This document shows positions 27,300-36,243 of a stretch of 64,000 nucleotides of DNA, piece after piece. The DNA lies in assembly GCA_039105265.1 (NCBI GenBank), contig JAPFFF010000011.1, positions 558,001-622,000 of the forward strand, read 5' to 3'. Position 1 is the stretch's first letter. Each line of letters opens with the position of its first letter. The DNA is from Tritrichomonas musculus (Eukaryota; Parabasalia; Tritrichomonadida; Tritrichomonadidae). The notes under the pieces are model-generated. The model was not told where the DNA came from. It saw only the letters and a program-made list of their open reading frames with translations, and made no database searches. The translations under genes were made by a program, and so were the position numbers.

Positions 27300-29168
27300 A
27301 TGCGCTACAGGAACGAACGAGCTCACAATTTGAAGTACGAGGCCGGTAATGTTATGGAGACATTCCAGAGCATGCGGAACATCATCAATGTGAATGATGG
27401 TACCAGGAGCTTCTCATTCAGAACCGTCGATTGCCATGACCAGCCAGCCCCATTTCACCAAGGCCAGTACTCGCAGATCTCATTAACACACCCCGACCAC
27501 TTCATTAGCGATGTCGATAAAGGCTTCCTCACATTCCACATCAGACTTGATTTGCAATTGAACACCGATACTGCCAAATTGCGATTGATTGAAGATCCCG
27601 ATAACCTCTACAAACTATTCGTGGGATACAAGTCCTCGAACCAATTGTTTGACAGGCTAGAGATCCTCCATAACAATGTCAATGTCGGATACCAGCAAAA
27701 TGAGTGCATTCGCGAGGGCTTCCTATACTCGGTTTTGAAACCAGAGACTGAGAAGAAGCGCCGCAGATTCGTTCACAGCTTATGGGAAAATGTCTCGAAC
27801 TATAGTCAAACACATGCTGGTGTATATGTCAATCTCAATGACTTCAAGGACAATGGCAAGACCACTGCTGAATTCGATTTGAATGTCCCATTTGATGACT
27901 TGCTTGCATTGCAGGCATTCGACTTATTCCCGAATGGGATCATTGGTGATTTAGCTATTAGATTCCAAGTCAGTCCAGCTGGTCTAGTATGGGCAGTCAT
28001 TGATCCATATACGGTTGCTGAAGCCAAGGCATTCCTGGAAGATGATGATCACATTACGATGAAGCAATTGGAGCAGTTACGTGAAATCAAGGCCCGTGGT
28101 AAACTCAAGAGGCAATTCACACAAATCGGTAATGAGGCCCTTATACCAGGGGTATTCGATAATACCATCACATTCAAGTACAATATCTGCGCCGAACATG
28201 GAATTCCAGTTAATGACACACCGATTGAGATCACATTCGGATTTACAGATGCTGAATATGAGAAATTCGGTATTAAGAAGACTATGGATCTGAAGGAGAT
28301 CGCACGCCATAACCCAGACTATACAGGCACTATTGAAAGCAATATGGCAATTCAAATCGTTGAAGAACATAATGCGATCAAATACGAATCACAACCAGCA
28401 ACACTCACCGTTAACCAAATGACCATCACTCTCTGCAAGTCCAATATGCAAGGATATGGCGTTTGTGAATCCACTCGTGCAAGCATTGAATCCATCTTAC
28501 GTGAGGGCCTAGTAATCCCATCTCAAAAGGTCGATTACCATGCATTCCCAATCGCAGCCGCCGCAAATGGTATCAAGTCCACATTGAATATCCCATTGAT
28601 CAATGTCACAAGCATGTCATTACTGTTCCCCAAGCATCACAATGATTTGACTGTATTTGAGAATCCCGTTTACCAAAACTGCTATTTGAATATTGGTGGT
28701 AAGAACTTCCCAGATGAGAATGTCAGTACCATTGGTGCCAGATTCTTCGAAAGCCAATTAACAGCTGGAGATCTCGATGGTATCACACTCCAATGTACAA
28801 AGGAGTTCGAGGATAGCTTCACCATGCCCAAGAACGATGGCGATGGAAATAGGTATAAGAACACACTGAGTGATGCCACATCATTTGTATTCAATGTCCA
28901 AACAGAACGTGCATCTGCTGGATACTGTTATGATGGCTTAGATGGTGGCAAAGGCAATATCCAAATACAAGTCAATGGTCAACCCATATTCACTGGCAGT
29001 AATGACACGTATTACAATATTATCGAACCAAGTGGAGCTGTTGTTAGACCACCACCTGTACAACTCTGTTTATGCAGAGACACCTACTTCAAGCTCTCAC
29101 TCGATGGCCTTGAGTATATCGATGATGAATCACCAGCTGGCTCACAAGTTGATCCAGAAATGGCATGA
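27300..29168 (+). CDS. MCP: Major capsid protein (double jelly-roll) of element B
   Basis: The protein has 622 residues from ATG 27300 (TTTTTTGCGAGATTCAAATG). The N-terminal arm is followed by strands FSFRTVDCHDQPAPF and FLTFHIRLDLQLN. The hallmark VPFDDLLALQAFDLFPNGII then GDLAIRFQVS lies near residues 195-225, and the second jelly roll includes FPDENVSTIGARFFESQL. Length and motif fit Polinton capsid proteins. Trimers would build the icosahedral shell. It is flanked by the pVI-like gene and family F2. Confidence 0.8.
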   Translation: MRYRNERAHNLKYEAGNVMETFQSMRNIINVNDGTRSFSFRTVDCHDQPAPFHQGQYSQISLTHPDHFISDVDKGFLTFHIRLDLQLNTDTAKLRLIEDPDNLYKLFVGYKSSNQLFDRLEILHNNVNVGYQQNECIREGFLYSVLKPETEKKRRRFVHSLWENVSNYSQTHAGVYVNLNDFKDNGKTTAEFDLNVPFDDLLALQAFDLFPNGIIGDLAIRFQVSPAGLVWAVIDPYTVAEAKAFLEDDDHITMKQLEQLREIKARGKLKRQFTQIGNEALIPGVFDNTITFKYNICAEHGIPVNDTPIEITFGFTDAEYEKFGIKKTMDLKEIARHNPDYTGTIESNMAIQIVEEHNAIKYESQPATLTVNQMTITLCKSNMQGYGVCESTRASIESILREGLVIPSQKVDYHAFPIAAAANGIKSTLNIPLINVTSMSLLFPKHHNDLTVFENPVYQNCYLNIGGKNFPDENVSTIGARFFESQLTAGDLDGITLQCTKEFEDSFTMPKNDGDGNRYKNTLSDATSFVFNVQTERASAGYCYDGLDGGKGNIQIQVNGQPIFTGSNDTYYNIIEPSGAVVRPPPVQLCLCRDTYFKLSLDGLEYIDDESPAGSQVDPEMA

Positions 29169-29210
29169 GAACTATGGCATTAGTGGTAAAAATATTTTTG
29201 CACTTTGGAA

Positions 29211-29831
29211 ATGACTCTCCATAAGGCTAGAATCCTATCAAGTGAGAATGATGCGAGTGTTAAGCAGGAGCAGAATGTGAATATTAAGATCGCCGCGAAT
29301 AGACCTCCACCAGTTCAACCGGTATCATACCCTCAAGTCCCACAGATGCAACCCCAAATGGGATATACCCAAAATGGCACACAGGATGCAAATTTTACTA
29401 CAGCCTCGACAACTGGTGCATATCCATCAGTTGCTCCAATAAACAGTCCACCCCAAGGAAGTTCATTCCCTGAGTCTCCGACAATAGATCGATCATTAGA
29501 CCCCGACACTGACGACTTGGGTACCAAAAATAAATTCCTCGAGATATTGCTGAGCATCTATGAGACCAATCCACTGAGGATGAACAACTACCTAGTGTGT
29601 CATAGCAACACGCTGATGGAGCTCATTAAGATACTCACTAAGGCTGATAGGGTTGAGCTGGTCATCAATGAGGACAGTGGGTGCACTGGTTGTGTTTCGA
29701 ACTCGAAGTACATGAAAATCGACAAGATACTGGTGTCCAAAAACGGGGTGTCCAATGAGTTGAAATACGGATATAACCATGTATGGACCGAGCTCATAAG
29801 GCACTCGATATCACTCAAAATCTGTATTTAA
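29211..29831 (+). CDS. Conserved element protein, family F2, of element B
   Basis: The protein has 206 residues from ATG 29211. It begins MTLHKARILSSENDAS and the D protein begins MSGTLRQARILSSEAKS, so the N-terminal tag ARILSSE is also conserved. A Pro/Gln/Thr-rich spacer (~30-100) leads to the core domain KNKFLEILLSIYETNPLRMN, with VELVINEDSGCTGC (Cys pair) and the end SISLKICI. It follows the major capsid gene by 42 bases. Function unknown; the conserved tag suggests a binding partner in the virion. Confidence 0.7.
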   Translation: MTLHKARILSSENDASVKQEQNVNIKIAANRPPPVQPVSYPQVPQMQPQMGYTQNGTQDANFTTASTTGAYPSVAPINSPPQGSSFPESPTIDRSLDPDTDDLGTKNKFLEILLSIYETNPLRMNNYLVCHSNTLMELIKILTKADRVELVINEDSGCTGCVSNSKYMKIDKILVSKNGVSNELKYGYNHVWTELIRHSISLKICI

Positions 29832-29841
29832 ATTCGCATAA

Positions 29842-29991
29842 ATGGCCAGCGCGAGTGAAATCATCATGAATATACTATTGGGACTGATATTGGTGACCAA
29901 TGTAGTTGAACTGCTATTACTGGTATCGCTTACAGCTGAAGATGAGCCACCTGAGCTGACCGATGAGCTGAGGCGCACATTGTATGCGTAA
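29842..29991 (+). CDS. 49-residue single-span membrane protein
   Basis: ATG 29842 lies in GCATAAATG, 10 bases after the F2 stop; the frame ends with TAA at 29,989-29,991. A short N-terminus (MASASEII) leads into one hydrophobic helix (MNILLGLILVTNVVELLLLV) and an acidic tail (EDEPPELTDELRRTLYA). It resembles the small membrane proteins of internal-membrane viruses or a holin-like protein. No homologue is visible in A or D. The tight fit between the F2 and ATPase genes and the TAAATG start favour a real gene. Confidence 0.5.
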   Translation: MASASEIIMNILLGLILVTNVVELLLLVSLTAEDEPPELTDELRRTLYA

Positions 29992-30010
29992 GAGCTTTAT
30001 TTTTGACTAA

Positions 30011-31000
30011 ATGCTGTATTACAAGCGCCTACGACCAACCCTTTTCGACTATACATCTATTGAATTATCAGACAGTTCCAGTAGTGATCCAATTGATCTT
30101 GATACATTCGATAGGTACCGGAAGCAGCAACCGGTATCCAAGAGGTTTGATGTGGATGCGGCTATGAGTGAGGCCTATTCCAAGAATAGGGATAAAATCA
30201 CCAATGCATCCATAAGGCCAATCGCTAATGGGATCTATGCGTGGTACAATACTTTGAACATACTGGTGGCATCACAAGGCAAAGGCAAGAGCCATACAGT
30301 AATTCGCGATATCATTCAAATGGGTAGACTCAGTAATGGGAGGTTTGGGGGAGCACCTGAGGATTCACAGAATCCGTTCACTGGCACTCATAAGCCCATT
30401 GGGCTCTTCCATATGATCGTGTATGTGAGTAAGAACGGTATTATAAATGATTCCACATTTGAATCTCAACGCGAGCTCATCAACTTGCCCATTGTGGTCG
30501 TCGCTGATAGTAATGCTGAACGGTATTTGAAGGAGCTCGACCTATGGAAGGAGTTGTATAACAAATATAGCTCGGTTGGGAAGACATCTATCGACGAGTC
30601 CAAGCTACAGCAGATGTTTGAGTTCCTCCATATCAGCAAACTCGGGAAACCCAATGTACCACTCAACACCATAATCCTGTGCGAGGACTTCATTAAGAGC
30701 AAGCTGTTGAAGTCAGCATACTTCACAAACTATATCACCCAGTTGCGCCATAAGAACTCAATCGTGTACATCAATATCCAGTTCTTCAAGGGGGTGCCAA
30801 CCGATTACAAGAATAACTGCACATCATTCTTCATATTCAATGGGTTCTCGCGGCAGAAACTCAATTACATATATCAGCAGGTGAGCATACCTTGTGAGTT
30901 CGAGGAGTTGTGGCAAAAATATCGGACCTTATCGGGCCATGATTTCATATTGGTGAACACGGTTGAACACGATATGCAGGTCATATATAGCAAGGCTTAA
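30011..31000 (+). CDS. ATP: FtsK/HerA-type packaging ATPase of element B
   Basis: The protein has 329 residues. Walker A NILVASQGKGKSHT lies near residue 85; Walker B NTIILCEDF near 220; then the SAYFTNYITQLRHKNSIVYI segment with QLRH and INIQFF, matching the sensor/arginine region of A32-like viral ATPases. The C-terminus is HDFILVNTVEHDM. The protein would power genome packaging. The last 4 bases overlap the convergent F1 gene. Start TAAATG at 30,008-30,013 follows TTTATTTTTGAC. Confidence 0.8.
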   Translation: MLYYKRLRPTLFDYTSIELSDSSSSDPIDLDTFDRYRKQQPVSKRFDVDAAMSEAYSKNRDKITNASIRPIANGIYAWYNTLNILVASQGKGKSHTVIRDIIQMGRLSNGRFGGAPEDSQNPFTGTHKPIGLFHMIVYVSKNGIINDSTFESQRELINLPIVVVADSNAERYLKELDLWKELYNKYSSVGKTSIDESKLQQMFEFLHISKLGKPNVPLNTIILCEDFIKSKLLKSAYFTNYITQLRHKNSIVYINIQFFKGVPTDYKNNCTSFFIFNGFSRQKLNYIYQQVSIPCEFEELWQKYRTLSGHDFILVNTVEHDMQVIYSKA

Positions 31001-31476
31001 ACCATATCTGGGTCATCATCCAATACCAAATCCTGATGCTTGCCGATGAATATATCCGGTTCTGCAATATTGTATTTTTCACGTAATCTGGCGATGAGAT
31101 CCTTGGTGTTTATATTGGTTCGCTCAATCGAGTGGTTGTAGTAGGGGCATCCCTTGTATTCGCGCTTCTCGGTATTCCCATTCACGAAGAACTCACGCAT
31201 GTTGGCACTCAATTTGCGTCTACTATTGGATGATAGCTTGACAAATTCGAGGTCCATCTCCTTGAGCTTATTAGGGTAGAACCTAATGGTTTCAGAACCA
31301 TTCTGGAGTGATACATATAGGACCCTCGCGAGGTACAATGAGTTCCTCAAGTTGAATGGGAACTTGTCACACAATATCGCGAAATTGCATTTGGCAAATC
31401 CATCAGGCTTTGGCAATAGGGCTACTAGTGTGTTGATGTACTCGTAGACATTGAGGTGGCTTGGAGTGGCTTCCAT
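30997..31476 (-). CDS. Conserved element protein, family F1, of element B
   Basis: The protein has 159 residues from ATG 31476, chosen because TTTTTTTATCGCATTCCAAATG precedes it. It shares with A (10,682) the pattern VYEYINTLVALLPKPDG, CNFAILCDKFPF, LYVSLQ, a SSNSRRKLSANMREFFVNGN basic loop, CPYYNHSIERTN and KDLIARLREKYN, and ends HQDLVLDDD. The function is unknown. It keeps the same neighbours (ATPase and F2) in B, which supports a core role in virion assembly or packaging. Confidence 0.65.
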   Translation of the reverse strand: MEATPSHLNVYEYINTLVALLPKPDGFAKCNFAILCDKFPFNLRNSLYLARVLYVSLQNGSETIRFYPNKLKEMDLEFVKLSSNSRRKLSANMREFFVNGNTEKREYKGCPYYNHSIERTNINTKDLIARLREKYNIAEPDIFIGKHQDLVLDDDPDMV

Positions 31477-31559
31477 TTGGAATGCGATAAAAAAATCAAT
31501 ATTCAAATATCAAAATACGGGTTTTCCCAAAATCATCTGGGGTCCAAAAATAGATCATC

Positions 31560-32936
31560 TCAGGCCTTAGCGTAGTACACGACTTTAACACGCTTCTCCC
31601 ATGCAATGGTCTTAACCAGTTTGCTAGACTTGGAGAGTATCATACCTAATCCACGAGGGGTTATATTGGTGTTGAAGTACTGGTTATATTTTGGGGTTAG
31701 TTCGACTATAGATATTCGATCATTTGGGAGTCCATTAATGAACTCGTCCAAGGTCTTCTCCTGAGCAATCCCATGTGCTTTAGCTGCAATGGGTGTAGGC
31801 TGGGGGTCGACGTTTGATACATCAGCTATCCCGATCTGCGGGGGGCTATGATGGGATTCTTCAGCATTGTCTTGGGGGTCTTCAACAATGGGTGTAGGTT
31901 GGGGGTCGACGTTTGATACATCAGCTATCCCGATCTGCGGGGGGCTATGATGGGATTCTTCAGCATTGTCTTGGGGGTCTTCAACAATGGGTGCAGGTTG
32001 GGGTTTCTCAGCTATATCACTCTTTGGGGGACTATGATTGGATTCCCGAATGTGGATATTATTCAATAACTCGTTTTCACATATTTTGCCAATGCAATCC
32101 TTGATCTCCCCATCGATGATTTTGGATACATCGTGTATGATAAAGTCATTGAGGTTCTTCATGAGAACTCGTGAATAGCTCTTAACGAGTTTGCTATTTG
32201 ACATATCAGTTGGGGGGTATAGGTTAAGGTTATTATCGATCGCATTGTAGATTGTACCGAGGTATAGCATTTGACAAGCATTGCTGATAGCATCATACAA
32301 TTTCATGAGGGAATCATATCTGTGTTTATCACTTGCGAAGTACTCATTTGGTCCAACTCCGGCGAGTAGCTTGGTGAAGCTGGATATCAATCGTTGGGAT
32401 AATGAATTGAATATATTGATGACCCTGGTAGATGTCTTATCATGGTATACGGATTTAATGGTACTCTCATATGATTTGTCCTTGGGACATAATGATATGA
32501 CCTTATTGACGAACAATTCGAACATGCCAGTGAGCAAATCCTGGTTGAACATATTGATATCCTTTGTGATGTTCTCAATAGCGTAATCAACGGGGTGCGT
32601 ATAACTGTGAATCAACTCATTGCGTTTCCTATTGAAATCATCTTGAAACTTGATGAGACGTTCGCGATCTCGGTTGATATATGATAACATCTTCAGATCC
32701 AGTGCTCGCTCGGGAGATTCAATGTCTGTATAACCAGCGATTTTGGTATCCAGTTCGCGAATCCACTCATCGTACTCATCAAGCGAGAGCTCCTTATGGA
32801 AATAGCACCTGAAAGCTGACTCGCGATCATGTTGACGTTGGGATATTTTCAATAATCGGTTCATGCGAATCTCCAATTCCTTGCAGAAAGGGGCTTCATA
32901 TGAGACGATTTGGTTGTCAGTTGGGACGACGCTCAT
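31560..32936 (-). CDS. Helical protein with repeats and a C-terminal winged-helix-like domain
   Basis: The protein has 458 residues from ATG 32936; its promoter lies in the right terminal repeat. Residues ~1-280 are helical (FCKELEIRMNRLLKISQRQH and later helices). Residues ~290-385 hold two near-perfect 33-residue repeats including IGIADVSNVDPQPTPIVEDP. The last ~65 residues (DEFINGLPNDRISIVELTPK, then NITPRGLGMILSKSSKL) look like the DNA-binding winged helix found at the end of viral D5-type proteins and on some mobile-element regulators. No enzyme motif is seen. Possibly a replication or regulatory protein. Confidence 0.5.
   Translation of the reverse strand: MSVVPTDNQIVSYEAPFCKELEIRMNRLLKISQRQHDRESAFRCYFHKELSLDEYDEWIRELDTKIAGYTDIESPERALDLKMLSYINRDRERLIKFQDDFNRKRNELIHSYTHPVDYAIENITKDINMFNQDLLTGMFELFVNKVISLCPKDKSYESTIKSVYHDKTSTRVINIFNSLSQRLISSFTKLLAGVGPNEYFASDKHRYDSLMKLYDAISNACQMLYLGTIYNAIDNNLNLYPPTDMSNSKLVKSYSRVLMKNLNDFIIHDVSKIIDGEIKDCIGKICENELLNNIHIRESNHSPPKSDIAEKPQPAPIVEDPQDNAEESHHSPPQIGIADVSNVDPQPTPIVEDPQDNAEESHHSPPQIGIADVSNVDPQPTPIAAKAHGIAQEKTLDEFINGLPNDRISIVELTPKYNQYFNTNITPRGLGMILSKSSKLVKTIAWEKRVKVVYYAKA
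31787..31984. repeat. Two tandem 99-bp in-frame repeats
   Basis: Units start at 31,787 and 31,886, each at CAATGGGTGTAGG, and a third partial unit starts at 31,985. The two full copies differ by about one base, so the duplication is recent. Each codes for 33 Pro/Asp/Glu-rich residues, a linker of adjustable length. Confidence 0.9.
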
Positions 32937-32950
32937 TTGGAATGCGAAAA

Positions 32951-33020
32951 AATTTAAAAATAGCAAATCCCATAAATTGAATTTTGGGACCCCCTCTGAA
33001 AATCCTTTGGCCGAAAATTC

Positions 33021-33107
<87 letters not shown>

Positions 33108-33313
33108 GTGATCACTGTGACCTTCAATTATGGGTCATTAATGGCTGTCATAGGTGACCATCAATATATCCCCTGATACTGGCCACTTATTCCTAGTCAT
33201 GAGCATCATTTGGGGTCAATTCAAAAATAGTCATGTGGCCTTCATTATGGGTCAGAAATGGGGGGCATTTAGGTAATTCTATTTGGTCCCGATCCCGCAC
33301 ATTCCTCACTACT
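32951..33313 (-). repeat. Right terminal inverted repeat of element B
   Basis: It ends CCTCACTACT and is the inverted copy of 12,916-13,240. It is 38 bp longer, mainly because of its longer microsatellite (33,021-33,107). The inner edge, GCTATTTTTAAATTT on the minus strand, supplies the promoter of the 31,560-32,936 gene. Confidence 0.9.
33021..33107 (+). repeat. TAG microsatellite inside the right terminal repeat
   Basis: Twenty-nine TAG units (TAC on the other strand) stand where the left repeat has about 16. Any Ser-rich open frame over this tract is an artefact of the repeat. Confidence 0.9.
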
Positions 33314-33319
33314 TTCCTG
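33314..33319. repeat. Target-site duplication of element B, right copy
   Basis: TTCCTG follows the terminal ACT of element B and matches 12,910-12,915 exactly. Confidence 0.9.
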
Positions 33320-33643
33320 TATAATTTTGATATCTGCTCTATCCATAATCATTCCATAATGCCTCATAAATTGTTCTAGAGATGCGATTTCGAATTTGGT
33401 CTTGAGTCTTTTTAGCTCATTATTTACTGTATTGAAGGATTGTTCCAGCTCCTGTACTCGCTTTTTATTGAATTGGTTTTCATGATATATTTCAGAGAAC
33501 ATCACATCATTATGTTCAAATTCATCTTCGAGCATGCTTTTCTGTGATTTCAGCTCTATATTTTGGGCCTTTAATTTCTCATTTTCAGCTTTTAATTTTT
33601 GAATTTTTTGGAGGGCTTCTTGTAATGTCATTTCTTGACACAT
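33314..33643 (-). pseudogene. GIY-YIG-type gene of element A, N-terminal coiled-coil part
   Basis: From ATG 33643 (TTTTTTTATCACGAAGCCAAATG) the minus strand encodes a long coiled coil: LQKIQKLKAENEKLKAQNIE, then KKRVQELEQSFNTVNNELKR. A C-terminal HYGMIMDRADIKII reaches the element B boundary. Together with 12,472-12,915 it marks one gene into which B inserted. A coiled-coil N-terminus before a T5orf172/GIY-YIG domain is common in viral relatives of this family. Broken by the insertion. Confidence 0.6.
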
Positions 33644-33720
33644 TTGGCTTCGTGATAAAAAAATTAAAAAAATAAAAAAAACGCTAAAGAAATCCCTACC
33701 CCATTCTTATTCCATTCTTG

Positions 33721-33980
33721 ATCCCATTTTTTGGCTCCCCGAAAATTTTCAAAACATATATATATAGAGATGTATATATTTACGTTTATAAATTACTATA
33801 ATATAAATATTATATATAATATATATATATATAAAAATGGGATTATAAATGGGATTATATATGGGTAGGGGTTTTTAGAAAAAGAGGCTGATTTAAGCCC
33901 TTTTTAAACCAAAAAGTACTTAATATTAGGTGTTTTTCAATCAATCCCATTTTCTCTTTTCCATCCCATTCTTGATCCCA
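33721..33980 (+). repeat. 260-bp inverted repeat, left copy, flanking the PolB genes of A
   Basis: This stretch is the inverted copy of 37,580-37,839 at roughly 90% identity by eye, including TTGGCTCCCCGAAAATTTTC, an AT tract, two TGGGATTATA units, TGGGTAGGGGTTTTTAG and TAGGTGTTTTTCAATCAATC. It lies between the GIY-YIG-type gene and the 3' end of PolB. The word ATCCCATT or its complement occurs many times. No gene is seen in 33,644-34,017. Confidence 0.85.
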
Positions 33981-34017
33981 TTTTCAAAATCACCCTAAAA
34001 AAAGCCTCATATATACT

Positions 34018-36225
34018 TCAAAATTTGATTCTTCTCTCAAATGTTGGCAAATTAATCTGTTGGTATGAGCTATTTTTTTTGAAACAATTAGCCCCATCAA
34101 GAAGATTAAATACTATCTCCTCGCCGCAATATAATTTCTCATATAACTCCTCCACTGATATATTCATCCTCTTTGCTTTGTTCAGAATACATTGTTTAGG
34201 AATTCCTTTCAGTCTTATATGTAGGCCTTCATTCCCCTTCTCATCTACCAAAATGTCGAGATATGATTTCTTTCCCAGAGCTATTAATTTTCTTGAATGA
34301 ACAGCCCCAACAGCTCCTTCAAATGAATCAAAATCACAGTGAAACTGAGTCATCTTTTTGCCTATTAACTCCTTTCCATATTTCTTTTTGAACTCTTCTC
34401 CTATCCTTGCTACATTTTCTTCTTTGATATGTATGCTGTCTGTGTCTGTGTAGTATATTTCAATCCCATTCTGCTCTGCTGAACTTATCACTCTATTCAT
34501 CAAATGCTTACTCCAGGACAACACACTTGCTCCAAAGTGTGGTAGATTAAAGTGATTATTTATTGGTTTTACTTTCTTGACATACTCATTTTCGATTGAT
34601 TTATTCTCTATTATTTCTGTGATATAATTATAATTTTTCCAGATATATTTGATGGCTTTATCTTTTGGTATGCATTTTGTTTCTGTCGTGGTGGCTTTGA
34701 GAATAGATTTTCCATAAATAGAATTCAAGAGGAGTTTAATAGTTTGTTGTAGAGGATTTTTTGCATCCTGATATTTCTTTCGGAGATTAAACAATTTCTC
34801 GATGAATATATTAATTTTACTATTAAATCCTTCGTCAAAATAATATCCTCGATAAAAATCGTAGTCAAAAGTATAAAATTCCATCAGGTCCATAAAAGCT
34901 CTCTTGTCAATATAATAGTGGTCTGTTGGATTGTTGTTAAATATTTTTGAGCCCTGGTCGTTCCTGCTAAATACCTGCCCAAATTTATATGGCTTATCTG
35001 ATTTACAGCTTAGTTTTTTAATATTTATTTCAGCAAAGAACTGGTCATAACGTAATAGTTCTTCAGTAGATATTCCTGACGGAATAATTTTTGGCATTCC
35101 TTTTGGCACTCCAGACATAATACTCATGGCCGACGGATATAAAGAGACGGCATCGAAATCTTGTATTCTCGCTTCTACATACTGCTTTTCATTGTTGGCC
35201 GTCATGGTTCTTCCCCCAGAAACACATCTCTGGATAAAGTTTTGTGGCTTACCACTTAGCAGATAGCACTCATCGAAGCAACCAAATTTGTAGGCATAAT
35301 AATATCCAATCGAAGAGATGGAGATAAAATTATGGACGTCCAACATATCTGTTTTTGTTTGTCTGAACACTTCTATCAAGTCTCGATTAAATTTCTCTAC
35401 TCCTTTCATCAAAACAATACAGTCGAGCTTACAATAATAGATGGCGTATTTCATAATGTCTATCTGGAGATTTTCATAAGCGCCACAATTTATTGCATTA
35501 TCGATAAGTTGTCTCCAGTCTTGTTTTATTTGTTGAAGTGTTTTTTTGTGTTTATTTTCGAGATAATATTGTAGTTGGAATTCTAGTGCTGAGACTTCTT
35601 TTCGTTTGATATTTTTTTCTGTGTATATTTTATATGCCATCACTTCTTTGTGGACGGGTAGTTGAAACATTTTAGCGAAGGAAGATAGGGTAGCAGGTAT
35701 CAAGGAGTAGCTATTTCGGAAGGTTAATCTCTTTTCTATGATTGTGATTTTCCTTGGCTTCTTTGTCTTTTTGTCCGTCCCTTCAATTTCTTTATATTTT
35801 GTCATGACAATTTGAAGAATTGTACCGTTCCTTTCAGTTATTTGGACGTCCCATCCAGGGGTGTTGATGAAGAAGCAGGCATCATATTTTAGATTATGGA
35901 AGTATATCAAAGAATTATTTTCCAAAGATTTTAATAATCTCTCGGCTATATTGTCCCCCTCAAAAACCATTTTATGTATCAATTCTTTTGTTCTATATAC
36001 TGTAATGTTAAGATATGGTTTATGGGGAGATAATGTTGTATCGGTCTCAAAATCAGAGTAGTATATCTTTGACCAAGGCTCTTTGAGCCAGGGACCTTTG
36101 GTCCTCTCCCTCTCTTTTTTCATAACAGCCGAATCTATTTTTTGACAGCAAAGGGAAGGGTCATAATTTAAATCTTGATAATCTGCTAGATGACAGTTAT
36201 ATTCATTTGTGGCCAAAATATTCAT
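34018..36225 (-). CDS. POLB: Family B DNA polymerase, catalytic part, of element A
   Basis: The frame encodes 735 residues. Exo I KIYYSDFETDTT (~53), Exo II IYFHNLKYDACFF (~105), Exo III YYCKLDCIVLMKG (~268), palm A QDFDAVSLYPSAMS (~358), palm B KLLLNSIYGKS and palm C IEIYYTDTDSIHI are all present, with the spacing of protein-primed polymerases (TPR regions between A and B). The C-terminus IRLKGIPKQCILNKA matches VIRGKGLTQNSIKYK of D. It adjoins the 36,244 frame; whether the split is natural or a break is unclear. Confidence 0.85.
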   Translation of the reverse strand: MNILATNEYNCHLADYQDLNYDPSLCCQKIDSAVMKKERERTKGPWLKEPWSKIYYSDFETDTTLSPHKPYLNITVYRTKELIHKMVFEGDNIAERLLKSLENNSLIYFHNLKYDACFFINTPGWDVQITERNGTILQIVMTKYKEIEGTDKKTKKPRKITIIEKRLTFRNSYSLIPATLSSFAKMFQLPVHKEVMAYKIYTEKNIKRKEVSALEFQLQYYLENKHKKTLQQIKQDWRQLIDNAINCGAYENLQIDIMKYAIYYCKLDCIVLMKGVEKFNRDLIEVFRQTKTDMLDVHNFISISSIGYYYAYKFGCFDECYLLSGKPQNFIQRCVSGGRTMTANNEKQYVEARIQDFDAVSLYPSAMSIMSGVPKGMPKIIPSGISTEELLRYDQFFAEINIKKLSCKSDKPYKFGQVFSRNDQGSKIFNNNPTDHYYIDKRAFMDLMEFYTFDYDFYRGYYFDEGFNSKINIFIEKLFNLRKKYQDAKNPLQQTIKLLLNSIYGKSILKATTTETKCIPKDKAIKYIWKNYNYITEIIENKSIENEYVKKVKPINNHFNLPHFGASVLSWSKHLMNRVISSAEQNGIEIYYTDTDSIHIKEENVARIGEEFKKKYGKELIGKKMTQFHCDFDSFEGAVGAVHSRKLIALGKKSYLDILVDEKGNEGLHIRLKGIPKQCILNKAKRMNISVEELYEKLYCGEEIVFNLLDGANCFKKNSSYQQINLPTFERRIKF

Positions 36226-36243
36226 CTCGCAAGATTTTATTTC

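Larger units (their letters stand above)
12916..33313. mobile_element. Element B: complete-length Polinton/Maverick nested in element A
   Basis: The element is 20,398 bp from AGTAGTGAGG to CCTCACTACT, flanked by TTCCTG. Terminal inverted repeats are 325 and 363 bp and differ at roughly a dozen or more positions plus a microsatellite length change, so the insertion is young to moderate in age. It holds PolB, integrase, major capsid protein, penton-like protein, pVI-like protein, ATPase, a fibre and about nine other genes. It is richer in GC than A, C and D, with a different codon look. It looks nearly whole, with about one break, in the PolB region. Confidence 0.92.

Noticed and set aside
32863-33111. 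Open frame ending in a long run of serine
   Set aside because: It is a translation of the TAG microsatellite of the B terminal repeat, and the frame runs antisense into the 31,560-32,936 gene.
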